Assembly (NCBI GenBank): GCA_041390105.1
Contig: JAWKQO010000004.1
Location: 434,001 to 498,000 of the forward strand
From: Gemmatimonadota bacterium
GTDB taxonomy: Bacteria > Gemmatimonadota > Gemmatimonadetes > Longimicrobiales > Gaopeijiaceae
DNA: 64,000 bases
Reading direction: 5' to 3'
Position numbers and translations under genes: made by a program. The notes under the pieces are model-generated. The model worked only from the letters and a program-made list of their open reading frames with translations. It did not search any database and was not told the origin of the DNA. Shown piece after piece: positions 18,007 through 27,900 of this stretch; position 1 is the stretch's first letter; each line of letters begins with the position of its first letter.

Positions 18007-18147
18007 TTACGAGCGGCTGCTGCCGCCCGAGCTGCCCCCCTTCGGGGGACGGGTGGGCCACCACCACCAATGCAGGTGATGCCCCCCGGTTTGGGTCAGC
18101 TCACGGAAGGATCCAAGGACCCTCACGCGCGGAGCCTCGTACTGCAT
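18007..18147 (-). CDS. 46-aa RiPP-like precursor with lasso-type leader
   Basis: A short gene with a very strong ribosome-binding site (AGGAGGAG two bases before the ATG) and its own downstream hairpin. The N-terminal half YEAPRVRVLGSFRELT fits the lasso-peptide leader pattern (YxxP, hydrophobic residues, G, then a Thr near the cleavage site). The rest, starting GGHHLHWWWWPTRPP and ending in a Gly/Ser tail, would be the core. A canonical lasso ring needs an Asp or Glu at core position 7-9; none is present, so an ordinary lasso product is not expected. No RRE protein, transglutaminase-like protease or asparagine-synthetase-like cyclase gene is visible in the window. It may belong to the wider class of peptides with lasso-like leaders. 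Confidence 0.65.
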   Translation of the reverse strand: MQYEAPRVRVLGSFRELTQTGGHHLHWWWWPTRPPKGGSSGGSSRS

Positions 18148-18490
18148 GACTCCTCCTGAGCACAGCCACGCGCCACTGGCTCCGGGATGTCCGGGCGAAC
18201 GGGGCGCGCAGCACCGCAGCGCTGCAAATCCCGCCGCAGGAGGTACGCGAGATCTCGCGCGGGCGAAGATGGCGGATCGGCGCCACCGGACCCGTCCCCT
18301 CCCCTGAGGGCTGTGGCACCCCCGCCTCCACGAACGCTGCACAGGGGCCGCAGCGGGCAGCCCATCCCGGCGCCCAGCAGCACCCCTGGCACGCGCCCCC
18401 CCCCGAGCGCCCGGGCCACCACGCCCCATCCCCAAACCAATCCGCTCCGCCTCCCGTCCAACCGGGAAACAGATCGCCAAGGAGGTCGCC
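18148..18490. other. 343-bp divergent intergenic region
   Basis: No convincing gene lies here. It is the upstream region of both the small minus-strand peptide gene and the plus-strand M1-like peptidase. The only clear element is CGCGAGATCTCGCG at 18246-18259, a perfect 14-bp palindrome that could be an operator. I could not identify promoter hexamers with confidence; the region is very GC-rich. Confidence 0.4.
18246..18259. promoter_or_regulatory. Perfect 14-bp palindrome in a divergent region
   Basis: CGCGAGATCTCGCG reads identically on both strands. It lies 99 bp upstream of the peptide gene start and 232 bp upstream of the peptidase start. Candidate operator only; a chance palindrome in GC-rich DNA is possible. 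Confidence 0.3.
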
Positions 18491-19876
18491 GTGCTCACGG
18501 CCCTGCTTGCCGGCTTGGTCTTCTGGCAGACGCCGGCGCCGCCACCCCGCTACACGCTCGAGGATCTGGTCCTGGAGGCCACCCCGGACTTCGAGTCCGG
18601 GCGATTGGAGGCGAGCGCCACCCTCACGCTCCGCCTGGAGGAGCCCACGCCTTCCACGCGCGTCCCGCTGGACGTGAATCGGTGGCTACGGGTCCGACAG
18701 GTTCGCGATGAGCAGGGACGCGAGCTTTCCTTTCTGCAGGAGGTCACCGGGCTGCCGGAGTTCGAGAAGCTGCAGCTCAATCGGATCGAGGTCTCTCTGC
18801 CCACCCCGCTGCCGCCGGGCGGCACGATTCGGCTGAGTGTGGACTACGAAGGGTGGATCGCACCGTACACGGAGACCGGCATGTTGTACGTGCGCGACCA
18901 CGTCGATGAGGAGTTCACCGTGCTGCGCGCGGATGCCTGGGCCTTCCCCCTGCCCCCGGGTCGCGGAGGCGCGTTCACCTTCCAGACGCGCGTCTGGGTG
19001 CCGCCCACCTGGGTGGTCGCCACCGGAGGTCGCCCGACCGGCACGCAGCAGGAGGGTCCGCGCGTCCGCTGGGACTCGGAATCGCTGGGACCGGCACCGT
19101 TCCTGTTGGTGACCATCGCGCGCTACCACGTCGAGGAGCGCGAATCCGTGCGCGTCTACGCGTTTCCAGCGGACACCGCAGGAGCGCGCCACCTGTCCGA
19201 TCGGGTGGAGGCCGCGATGGCCACGCTGCGGGCATGGTACGGTCCGCTGCCCAGTCGGCAGACCCTTTCGATCATGGAGATCCCCGACGGATGGGGGTCA
19301 CAGGCCAGCTTGACGGGGGGCATCGTCCAGACGGCCGCCGCCTTCCGGGACACGAGTCGCTTGGTCGAGGTCTACCACGAGCTCACCCACCTGTGGAACG
19401 CCACCGACGCGGAGTCACCCTCTCCTCGTTGGAACGAAGGCTTCGCAACCTACCAGCAATACCGCATGGCGGCGGAGCTGGACGGAATGGACCTCGCGGC
19501 CGCGCGCGAGTCGTTGCTGGAGCGACTCCGCCAGACGGTTCAGGGGACGCCCTCCCTGCGGGAGACGCCGTTTCGCGACTACGGATCCGCCCGGCTGACG
19601 GACGCGTCCTATCGGGTGGGAGGAGTCATGTTCGCGCTCCTGCACGCCCACCTCGGGTCGGATGCGTTCGACGCCGCCTATCGACGGCTCTGGTCCGAGC
19701 ATGCGACGACCGCCGTCACGGTGGAGGACCTTCAGGGCGCGTTTCAGGATGCCGATCCCCACGGCGACCTGGGGCCATTCCTGCGGGAGTGGATCGACAC
19801 GGCGGAATGGTCCGCACGCCTGGAGGCGGCCTCCGACTTCCAGGGTCTGCTCGACGCGAGCTTCCCGGCCGTCTAG
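18491..19876 (+). CDS. M1-like zinc metallopeptidase
   Basis: A 461-residue protein with a short hydrophobic N-terminus that could be a signal peptide, then a beta-rich domain (about 20-210) like the N-terminal saddle of M1 aminopeptidases, and a catalytic domain with HELTH at 296-300 and the third zinc ligand Glu in NEG (E316). The spacing from HELTH to that Glu is 15 residues rather than the usual 18, and no GAMEN motif is visible, so this is a divergent member. The GTG start follows AAGGAGGTCGCC. It is probably exported and acts on peptides in the periplasm. Divergent from the RiPP-like gene, it could be involved in leader removal, but nothing beyond proximity supports that. Confidence 0.8.
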   Translation: MLTALLAGLVFWQTPAPPPRYTLEDLVLEATPDFESGRLEASATLTLRLEEPTPSTRVPLDVNRWLRVRQVRDEQGRELSFLQEVTGLPEFEKLQLNRIEVSLPTPLPPGGTIRLSVDYEGWIAPYTETGMLYVRDHVDEEFTVLRADAWAFPLPPGRGGAFTFQTRVWVPPTWVVATGGRPTGTQQEGPRVRWDSESLGPAPFLLVTIARYHVEERESVRVYAFPADTAGARHLSDRVEAAMATLRAWYGPLPSRQTLSIMEIPDGWGSQASLTGGIVQTAAAFRDTSRLVEVYHELTHLWNATDAESPSPRWNEGFATYQQYRMAAELDGMDLAAARESLLERLRQTVQGTPSLRETPFRDYGSARLTDASYRVGGVMFALLHAHLGSDAFDAAYRRLWSEHATTAVTVEDLQGAFQDADPHGDLGPFLREWIDTAEWSARLEAASDFQGLLDASFPAV

Positions 19877-19979
19877 CACCCTCGAAGAGGCCGCCTGGCG
19901 CCGGCCGCACGTCGGGCGCCCGGCCCGCGAGCGGTTGCCTCAACCACCCGGGCCGCGGGCCCGACACTCCAGGGTGGAT

Positions 19980-19995
19980 CCCTCCGGCCGGAGGG
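19980..19995. repeat. 16-bp GC palindrome
   Basis: CCCTCCGGCCGGAGGG is a perfect palindrome about 100 bp after the M1-like gene stop and 124 bp before the GGDEF-EAL gene start. It may be a terminator stem or an operator. The 239-bp gap around it holds no other feature I can support. Confidence 0.3.
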
Positions 19996-20118
19996 GCGCA
20001 TCCTCCTATTGTCCTGGAGTGCGGGTCGCGTGAGTAGGACGCTTCGGAGAGAACGCGGTGGGCGCCAGTTCGGCGCCTGGTTGCTTCCCGTGGGCCGCAC
20101 CCACCCCAGGTCCCCGTG

Positions 20119-21720
20119 ATGCAGACCCACGCGGAGGACGCCCACCTGGAGGGCGGGACCCCCGGGGCCGGGCGCCCGCTGGTCCGGGAAGCAGTAGTGG
20201 TGGCTCCCCTGGCGCTGGTCCTGCTCGTGCTGGCCACCCAGGTGGGCCTCTTCGACCGGCTCGTGGAGTTCACTCGGAGGCACGAGGCCTGGGGACTGGC
20301 CGAAGCGTTCTCCGCGCTGATCGTCGCCTCCGTCTTCCTGCTCGGTTTCCTGGTGCGCCGGACCCTGCAGCTGCATCGCGCTCTGCAGGCGCAGCGGAGC
20401 GCCGAGGAGCGGATCCGCGACCTCGCGTTCTTCGACCCGCTCACGGGCCTTCCCAACCGGGTGCTGGCAAGCAGCCGCTTGCAGGAGCGCATGGCCGAGT
20501 CGCGGCGCAGCGGCACAGCCATGGCGGTGCTCTATCTCGATCTCGACGACTTCAAGCTCGTCAACGACTCCCTGGGTCATCACGCGGGGGATCAGTTGCT
20601 GGCGGAGGTGGGGAGACGCCTGCGGGTGGTCACGAGGGAGACGGACACCCTCGCCCGCCTGGGCGGGGACGAGTTCGTGGTGGTGCTCGCTCACTTGACC
20701 AACCCCGAGCAAGCCATGCTGGCGGCAGAACGCATCGTGGAGCACTTGGCCGAGCCCCTGCTGCTGGGAGACCAACAGCTCTACCTGAGCGCCAGCATCG
20801 GCATCGCTACCTTCCCCGACAACGGGGACGATGCGGAAGCGCTCCTGCAGCACGCCGATCAGGCCATGTACCACGTGAAGCAGACGGGCAAGGGCGGATT
20901 CCAGTTCTTCTCTCCGGAGATCAACGCGACCGCGCATCGTCGGCTGGCGGTTCGCAGCGGGCTGCGTCACGCGATCGAGCGCGACGAGCTCACTCTCCAC
21001 TACCAGCTTCAACGCAACGCGGCTTCCAAGGGACTCGATGGCGTCGAAGCGCTGCTGCGGTGGAACTCGGCCGAGCTGGGGGCGGTGAGCCCCTTGGAGT
21101 TCATCCCGATCGCGGAGGAAACCGGACTGATCGTTCCCATCGGCGACTGGGTGCTCACCACCGCCTGCCGACAGGCCCGCGCATGGCAGTCGGCTGGATT
21201 CCCCGCCTTCCGCATCGCAGTCAACGTCTCCAATCGACAGCTCTGGGACGAGGCGTTCGTGCAGCGCGTGGAGCAGATCCTGGAGGAGGCGCAGCTGGAG
21301 CCGCGTTACCTGGAGCTGGAGATCACCGAGAGCGCGGTCATCGGCGACGTTGATCGCGCCACCCGTCGGGTTCGCTCGCTGCAGCAGCTCGGCGTGTCGA
21401 TCTCCCTGGACGATTTCGGCACCGGCTACTCGTCGATGGGCTACCTGCGGCGCTTGGGGGTGGACGCCCTCAAGATCGATCGGAGCTTCGTGCGAGGGCT
21501 GCCCAGCCGCTCGGAGGACGCGGCCATCGCCCAGGCGATCATTGCCGTGGCCCGAGCCCTCGAGCTCTCCGTGATCGCGGAGGGGGTGGAGACCCAGGAG
21601 CAGGCCGATTTCCTGGTGGCCAACGCCTGCGACGGGCTCCAAGGGTTCCTGCTGGGACATCCGGTCCCGGCGGAGGAGTTCACCCGCCTGCTGCAGGCGG
21701 AGGGCGTCCGCGTCGGCTAG
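20119..21720 (+). CDS. Membrane GGDEF-EAL cyclic-di-GMP enzyme
   Basis: A 533-residue protein with two N-terminal transmembrane helices (about 28-48 and 65-83), a GGDEF domain (about 100-255) and an EAL domain (about 265-525). The GGDEF motif LGGDEF is intact, with the inhibitory site RETD exactly five residues before it. The EAL domain has EALLRW, ELEITES, LDDFGTGYSS and AEGVETQEQ, so all catalytic carboxylates seem present. Both synthesis and hydrolysis of c-di-GMP are possible; which dominates cannot be read. GTG at 20116 is an alternative start. No sensor domain is obvious between the two helices. Confidence 0.93.
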   Translation: MQTHAEDAHLEGGTPGAGRPLVREAVVVAPLALVLLVLATQVGLFDRLVEFTRRHEAWGLAEAFSALIVASVFLLGFLVRRTLQLHRALQAQRSAEERIRDLAFFDPLTGLPNRVLASSRLQERMAESRRSGTAMAVLYLDLDDFKLVNDSLGHHAGDQLLAEVGRRLRVVTRETDTLARLGGDEFVVVLAHLTNPEQAMLAAERIVEHLAEPLLLGDQQLYLSASIGIATFPDNGDDAEALLQHADQAMYHVKQTGKGGFQFFSPEINATAHRRLAVRSGLRHAIERDELTLHYQLQRNAASKGLDGVEALLRWNSAELGAVSPLEFIPIAEETGLIVPIGDWVLTTACRQARAWQSAGFPAFRIAVNVSNRQLWDEAFVQRVEQILEEAQLEPRYLELEITESAVIGDVDRATRRVRSLQQLGVSISLDDFGTGYSSMGYLRRLGVDALKIDRSFVRGLPSRSEDAAIAQAIIAVARALELSVIAEGVETQEQADFLVANACDGLQGFLLGHPVPAEEFTRLLQAEGVRVG

Positions 21721-21871
21721 ACGAGCCCTCTCCCGACAGATACCCGTGGCGGGACGGCGCCCTGAGCGGGCTCCCGCTCCGCGGTCGCGCGACCCGAGGC
21801 GTCCCCCCTACCTTCCCGGGGCCCGCCAGGCCACGGCGGGCGCGATCGGTCCACCCGCCCGGAGCCCACGC

Positions 21872-23557
21872 ATGTCCAACGTCACCCGTGGTGAGTTCCT
21901 CGGTCTCGGCGCCGCCTTCGCGGCGGCCCTGGGCACCAATGCGTGTGCCCCCGGGGAGGACGCCTCCGCCCATCCCGGGCGACCGGAGCTCATCGTCGTG
22001 AATGGAACCGTCTACACGGTCGACGATGCCCAGCCGGTGGCCGAAGCATTCGCAGTGCGGGGCGGCCGCGTTCTGGCCGTGGGCTCCAGCGCCGACGTCC
22101 GGGCTCTCGCCGGCCCCGACACCGAGGTGATCGACGCGGCCGGGATGACCGTCACGCCCGGATTCATCGACGCACACTCGCATCCGTCGGGGGGTGGCCT
22201 CTCTGCACTCAAGAACGTCGACACGAATGTGGGCAGCATCGCCAGGATCAAGGACGCCCTCCGCGCCCGCGCGGCTCAGACGCCACCGGGAGAGTGGATC
22301 AACGGCTACATGTACGACGACACGAAGCTGGAAGAGGGGCGGCCCCTCAGTCGTCGGGACATCGACGAGGCGGTCCCGGACCATCCCGTCCGCGTAGGTC
22401 ACCGGGGCGGGCACACCTCCGTCTACAATTCCGCCGCCTTCCGACTGGCTGGGATCACGGCCAGCACGCCCGACCCGTTCGGCGGGCACTTCTACCGCGA
22501 AGACGGCCAGCTTACGGGAAAGGTGGCGGAGCGTGCCAACGCGATGATCACGAGGCTCATCCCTTCCGGCTCCACTCGCGAGGAGCGACAGGCAGGGGTG
22601 AAGAAGATCGGTGAGATGATGAACGCCGCTGGCCTCACGTCTGTACACCAGACCGGGACCAGCGTCGACGACTATATCGCGTACCAGGACGCACGTGCCG
22701 CGGGCGAGTTGACCTACCGCGCCTACCTGCTGGCTCGTGGCGACGCCTACACGCACTTGTTGGCCTCGGGCCTCCGCACCGGGGTGGGCGATGAGCTTCT
22801 GCGGATCGGCGCCGTCAAGTTCGCCGCGGACGGCTCGGCCTCGGAGCGCACCATGCGCATGAGCACACCGTACGTAGGCCGCCCCAACGATTTCGGCATC
22901 CTCACCATGACGCAGGAAGAGATCCACGAGGCCGTTGAGCAAGCACACCGCAACGGGTGGCAGATCGGGATCCACGCAAACGGCGACGTGACCATCGAGT
23001 ATGTGCTCAACGCGTACGAGCGTGTGCAGAAGTCATGGCCACGGGCGGACGTGCGGCACCGGATCGAGCACTGCACGCTGGTCAACCCCGATCTGGTGCG
23101 TCGGATCGCGGAGGGCGGTTTCATCCCCACGCCCTTCTACACCTACGTGCACTACCATGGAGAGAAGTGGGACGAGTACGGTGAGGAGAAGATGCGCACC
23201 ATGTTCGCCCACCGGTCTTTTCTGGACGCCGGCATCCCGGTGCCCGGTGCATCCGACTACACCCCGGGCCCCTTCGAGCCCCTGATGGCCATCCAGTCGA
23301 TGGTGACCCGCAAGGACTTCCGCGGGCGGGTCTGGGGGGAGAACCAGAAGGTCACCGTGGATGAGGCCCTGCGCATCTGCACGCGGAACGGTGCCTACGC
23401 GTCCTTCGAGGAAGACCTGAAGGGCACCATCACCCCGGGCAAGCTCGCCGACTTCGTGATCCTGGCCGAGGATCCGCACACTGCGGATCCGGATCGCATC
23501 AAGGAAATCCGCGTCGCCCGGACGGTCCTGGGCGGACGCACCGTGTACGAAAGCTGA
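21872..23557 (+). CDS. YtcJ-like exported amidohydrolase
   Basis: A 561-residue metal-dependent hydrolase of the amidohydrolase-3 (YtcJ) type. Metal-ligand motifs are visible: DAHSHP near residue 105, HANGD and RIEHC in the second half. The N-terminus (about 1-35) looks like an export signal ending NACAPG, with a single Arg rather than a twin Arg. The C-terminal part LKGTITPGKLADFVIL is typical of the composite beta-sandwich. The ATG at 21872 has GGAG 7 nt upstream. The substrate cannot be inferred. A small DUF1232 gene follows after 4 nt, suggesting an operon. Confidence 0.88.
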   Translation: MSNVTRGEFLGLGAAFAAALGTNACAPGEDASAHPGRPELIVVNGTVYTVDDAQPVAEAFAVRGGRVLAVGSSADVRALAGPDTEVIDAAGMTVTPGFIDAHSHPSGGGLSALKNVDTNVGSIARIKDALRARAAQTPPGEWINGYMYDDTKLEEGRPLSRRDIDEAVPDHPVRVGHRGGHTSVYNSAAFRLAGITASTPDPFGGHFYREDGQLTGKVAERANAMITRLIPSGSTREERQAGVKKIGEMMNAAGLTSVHQTGTSVDDYIAYQDARAAGELTYRAYLLARGDAYTHLLASGLRTGVGDELLRIGAVKFAADGSASERTMRMSTPYVGRPNDFGILTMTQEEIHEAVEQAHRNGWQIGIHANGDVTIEYVLNAYERVQKSWPRADVRHRIEHCTLVNPDLVRRIAEGGFIPTPFYTYVHYHGEKWDEYGEEKMRTMFAHRSFLDAGIPVPGASDYTPGPFEPLMAIQSMVTRKDFRGRVWGENQKVTVDEALRICTRNGAYASFEEDLKGTITPGKLADFVILAEDPHTADPDRIKEIRVARTVLGGRTVYES

Positions 23558-23561
23558 GGCG

Positions 23562-24080
23562 ATGCCTGTTCCGCTCGACGACGTGCGCGCCGTGATCGAA
23601 AGCGCCAAGGCCCGGGAGACCGGTGGCTTCCTCGCGCTCATCCGCTCTCGTTTCCCCGATGCCTCCGACGCTCACCAGCAGGAGCTGGCCGAGCGTGCCC
23701 TCGGCATCATCGAGGAGATCCCGCTCCTGATGGAGCAGGCGCACCGGACCGCCCGGGGTCGGGACGTGGAGGCGCTGGTGGAGCCGGTGCTGGCCCACGC
23801 GGCTCGGTACTTCCTGGCGCCCATCGATGCGATTCCGGAGATGACGCAGGGGCTCGCCGGTCTGATCGACGATGCCTACTTCGTGCTGCACATCCTGGAG
23901 CTGATCGACGGCGGACCGACCCGCCTTTCCGCGGTCGACCTGGCCGGTCGCGCCGCCTTCTTGCGCGAGCTTCTGGGCCCGCGCATGACCGAGCAACTGA
24001 ACCGCACCACCGAGCACGCCGTGGAGGCCGTCTCCGAGAGCGTGACCCAGGTATGGAACGCGCTGGCCCGTCCGGCGTAG
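23562..24080 (+). CDS. DUF1232 (YkvA-like) protein
   Basis: A 172-residue protein. The central stretch YFLAPIDAIPEMTQGLAGLIDDAYFV matches in pattern the DUF1232/YkvA signature (a Pro-Ile-Asp turn, then a Gly-Leu-Asp-Asp turn) found in small membrane-associated proteins of unknown role; it lies about residues 85-113. Hydrophobicity is modest, so it could be peripheral. The start is 4 nt after the amidohydrolase stop. Function unknown. Confidence 0.75.
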   Translation: MPVPLDDVRAVIESAKARETGGFLALIRSRFPDASDAHQQELAERALGIIEEIPLLMEQAHRTARGRDVEALVEPVLAHAARYFLAPIDAIPEMTQGLAGLIDDAYFVLHILELIDGGPTRLSAVDLAGRAAFLRELLGPRMTEQLNRTTEHAVEAVSESVTQVWNALARPA

Positions 24081-24121
24081 GGAACCCACTCCACACGCGT
24101 GTTCCGCCTTTCCCGGGTTCC

Positions 24122-24940
24122 ATGATGAAGACTGCCCCGTACCTCCTGCTGGCGGCTTTGCCCCTGGCGCTGGCCTCGACCCTGTCCGCGCAGAGCCCCA
24201 GGGAGATCATCGAGCGCTCGCTGGAGTTGCAGGACGCCCGCATGCGAGGCGTCGAGAACTTCACGATCGTCCAGGAGCTGAACGGCCAGGAGATGCAGCA
24301 GTACTACGAACCACGCGACGTGGGGAGCCACCGCGTCTTCATTCCTACCCGCACCCTGCTGGGGGGACGCACGCTCGACCTCCCCGAAGAACAGAGCAAC
24401 GACCCCTTCTACAACTACGAGCAGTGGGTCGGGAATGCGCGCGTGATCCGCAGCGAGAGCGTAGAGGGGCACGAGGCCTGGGTCATCGAAACCGATGCCC
24501 TCGAAGCGATGGGAGGCGCCGCCATGCCTCCCGAGGCCCAGCTCCGTGAGGGTCGCGTGCGGATGTTCGTGGACAAGGAGGAGTACGTGGTGCGGCGGAT
24601 GGAGTTCGAAGGGACCGCCGACATCCAGGGCCAGCCGCGTGAGATGTCCATGACCGCCGAACTCGGCGACTTCCGCAACGTCGAGGGCGTGCTGCAGCCC
24701 TTCACGGTATTGATGACCGTCCATGGAGCCATGAGCGACGACGAGAGCGCTCAGATGCGGGACGCGCTGGCCGAGATGGAGAAGCGGCTCGCGGAGCTGC
24801 CCGAGTCGGTGCGCGCCCAGGTCGAGGGCCAGATGCGCGCCCAGATCGAGGCGATGCGCGGCGCCTCGGGGGGAGAGGGCATGCAGATCCGCATGCAGAC
24901 CAAGGAGATCCGCGTAAACCAGGGACCCCCGGGCGCCTGA
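24122..24940 (+). CDS. Exported LolA-fold-like protein
   Basis: A 272-residue protein with a clear signal peptide (MMKTAPYLLLAALPLAL, cleavage near LSAQ). The middle has strands of the kind seen in outer-membrane lipoprotein-sorting/LolA-like proteins, for example MFVDKEEYVVRRMEFEG and ELGDFRNVEGVLQPF. The C-terminal 60 residues are helical and Met/Gln-rich. I chose the first of two adjacent ATGs (24122 and 24125). It probably resides in the periplasm. Fold assignment is by pattern only. It converges on the glycoside-hydrolase-like gene with a 36-nt gap. Confidence 0.65.
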   Translation: MMKTAPYLLLAALPLALASTLSAQSPREIIERSLELQDARMRGVENFTIVQELNGQEMQQYYEPRDVGSHRVFIPTRTLLGGRTLDLPEEQSNDPFYNYEQWVGNARVIRSESVEGHEAWVIETDALEAMGGAAMPPEAQLREGRVRMFVDKEEYVVRRMEFEGTADIQGQPREMSMTAELGDFRNVEGVLQPFTVLMTVHGAMSDDESAQMRDALAEMEKRLAELPESVRAQVEGQMRAQIEAMRGASGGEGMQIRMQTKEIRVNQGPPGA

Positions 24941-24976
24941 GCCTCGAAGCCGGATCGCTGGGGCCTTCGCGCTCGC

Positions 24977-27900
24977 TCAGCGGGGCGGCCTGGGGCCGAT
25001 GCGGATGAACCGCCCCTGCCCGGCAGGGACCCGCACCTGGGAGAGGGCCACCTCCGCCTCATCCTGTAGTCCCAGGACCGCGGGCGCCCAGCTCGGCTGG
25101 GCCCCGAAGCGCGCGGACAGATCCCGATCGAGGGACAGCGCGACGTCCACATCGCGGTCCGCCCAGGACGCCAGCACCACCAGGAGTCCCTCCGGACGCT
25201 CGTAGGTGGTGGCCAGCACACGCGGGTGGTCCGTCCGCACCGGTGCGTCCTCCATCCAGTAGCCGCGCATGCGGCTGCCGTCGATGCCGAAGTCGTCCAT
25301 CATGCGCCAGACCGGACGTGGATCCACGTCCCCGTAGAGCCGCGCCGTCATCCCGTAGAGGAGTCCCCGATAGGGGTGCCCACCGTCCTGCAGCATCTCC
25401 CCCATCAGCCCGAACGGCAGGCCGGAGACCTCGGTGATCCAGTAGTCCTCGTCGCGCTCGTACTCGAAGTACTCGCCGAACCAGAGCCGCGAGATGTAGG
25501 GGAAGTGCTCCATGTAGAGCATGGCGCTGTTGATCCAGCCGTCGCGCGGGTTGAACTGGTTGGCCGAGTGCAGATCGATGATGACCGTGTCCCGCTCCGC
25601 GTGGAGCACCGAGACGATGCGCTTGACCGTCTCACGGCTGAAGGCGATGTCGTCCAGGTAGAGCCCGTCGATCTGCTGGTTGGCCGCCAGCCAGGACAGG
25701 CCTTCGATGTAGTAGTTGGTCCAGCGCGACGTGCCTTTGTCCAGCACGGCAGCGTCGTCGACGCTCCACGCGTGCCAACCGGCATGGTAGTCGTCCTCCA
25801 GGTGCTCCTGCAGCCAGGAATGCCCGCCGCCCTCGCCGTCGTTCAGGATCTCGTCTCCCAGGCTGCGCAGGGCGAACAGCTCCCAGGCCTTGTACGTGAG
25901 CTCGCGGATGGTGTCGTACAACTTGACGCGAATCCCCTTGGCGTGCGCCTCTTCGATATAGGCGCTCTGCGCCGCCAGATTGAAGAAGGGATAGTTGATG
26001 TACGGGTTGATCTCGTTGGCGTGGTGGATGTTGACCACCGTTCCCCCCCAGGCGCGCACCGAGTCCACGGGAACGTACTTGTGGACGAAGCGCGTCCGAA
26101 AATGCCGGGCCGGGTCCAAGGGCTTGAACGGGGTGAGCAGGAAGCGGACGTTGAACTGGAGGGAGTCCCCCGCCACCAGGTGACGCGCACCCGACGTGTT
26201 GTCCACGCGCACGACGCCGGGCTCGGTGCGGAGGTGGATCCCCCCCTTCCCCCCGTTCACCCACGATTCGGGGAGGCGCAGCGGCTGGTTCTGGTAAAAG
26301 TTCGTGTTCAGCGGCCGCACGTAGTGGTCATCGCGGAGCACGTACTGCAGCCCCTTCTGCATCCCTCCCAACCACAGCCCTTCCTGGTGGTTCTCCACCG
26401 CCCAGCGCCAATCCAGTCGCTCGGGGCGCCGACCCCCCCGGCGCCCCAGGCCGAGCATCCAGGTGGCCGCATCCGGCTGGAGCGCCAGCGGCAGGTGGAT
26501 GTCCTCCACATCCAGGTCGGCGCGGGCACGAACCGTGATGCGGTAGTCGAGCATCCCGTCGTACTCGAGCGCTCCCTCTACCCGCATCTCCATCGCCTCG
26601 GATCGGCTGGTGGCGGCCCAGGTAGCGCGCCCGCGAGCGACCTGCGAGACCTCGAAGGGCTCGGGGTCGAGCCTGAGGGGCGCACCCGCAACACGGACCT
26701 CGAGGCGCACGGGCTCGACCAGGACCGGAGACGGAGTCTCCACCAACGAGGTGAGGTCGGGGCCGAAGAAGCTGAGGAGCTGCTCGGGCAGACCATCGGC
26801 CCCCAGCTCCACCGCACGCCCCAGGATCGAGAGTCGCCGGCCCGTGACGGCAACCGGCTCGAACGGAGCGATGATGAAGTCCGGATCGGTGCCGGCGGTG
26901 GAGTTGAGCCAAGCCAGGCGCCCCATGCGCTCGGGGTGCGCATCGCCGTGATCGGCCAACTGGCCGTCGCGCACGTCGATGGCCACCGCGATCTCCTTGC
27001 CGCGTCCTCCAGCTGCGGATACACGCACGCGCCCGCTGACGCGTCCTGGAGGGGTGTCGTCGGGCACCCGCAGTCCCAACCACAGGGGCTGTACTTCCCC
27101 GGCAGGGACGTCGACGCTCTTCGAGAAGGGCCGTCCGTTCTCGTCCACACCGCCACAGTTGAAGCAGGTCAGCCGCTCCATCCATGCGGGCGGGAATCCA
27201 GCGAACTCCACCTGGACCCCGGTCAGGGCGTCCTCGCCCGCCACCAGGCCGAGTTGGAAGACGAACGACTCGTTCCTCAGCGCCGCGCTCGCGAAGGTCT
27301 CCGCAGGGCCTTGCCGCACCCAATGCAGAGGGAGGAAGCGACGCATGCGGATCGGGCGATCCCGGTGCTCGGGCACCACCGCCCACCCCCCCTGAGCGGC
27401 CAGGAAGGCCGCCGCCTCGCCGGGCGTGGCGATGACCTCCATCGGGAAGAACGAATGGAATTCGTCGACCGACTGGAGGGCGGTGACCTGCGCACGCGGA
27501 AGCTCGTCGGCTTCGGCGCGCGCACGTCGCTCCCACGCCGGATCCGGCTCCCCCCAACGCTGCAGATAGGTCACGCGGGGGTAGTAGCCGCCATTCGTCT
27601 CCCACGGCAGGTAGTAGACGTGGTAGGTCGTCGCGCCCGGCGTGGCCTCGAAGACTACATCGCCGGCCGCGTTGTCCGCGGAGAGGAGCACCGCGTGCGC
27701 CACCGGCGTCCCATCGGTCGCGTTCACCACGGCGACGCCTTTGCGCTCCGGGTCGGCATCGCGCCGGCGCCAGGGGATGCGCACTCGAACCAGCCCGCCC
27801 GGAGCGGAGTCGACGACGACCACCGCTCGGTGGTTCCCACGCGAACGTCCGGCCTGCCCGGCCGGAAGATCCGGCTCCCAGGCTCCCACCTCGAAACGCA

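Noticed and set aside
18007..18147. A complete lasso-peptide biosynthetic cluster
   Set aside because: No B1 (RRE), B2 (transglutaminase-like) or C (asparagine-synthetase-like) gene is visible in the window and the core lacks the ring-forming Asp/Glu. Only the leader resembles lasso precursors.
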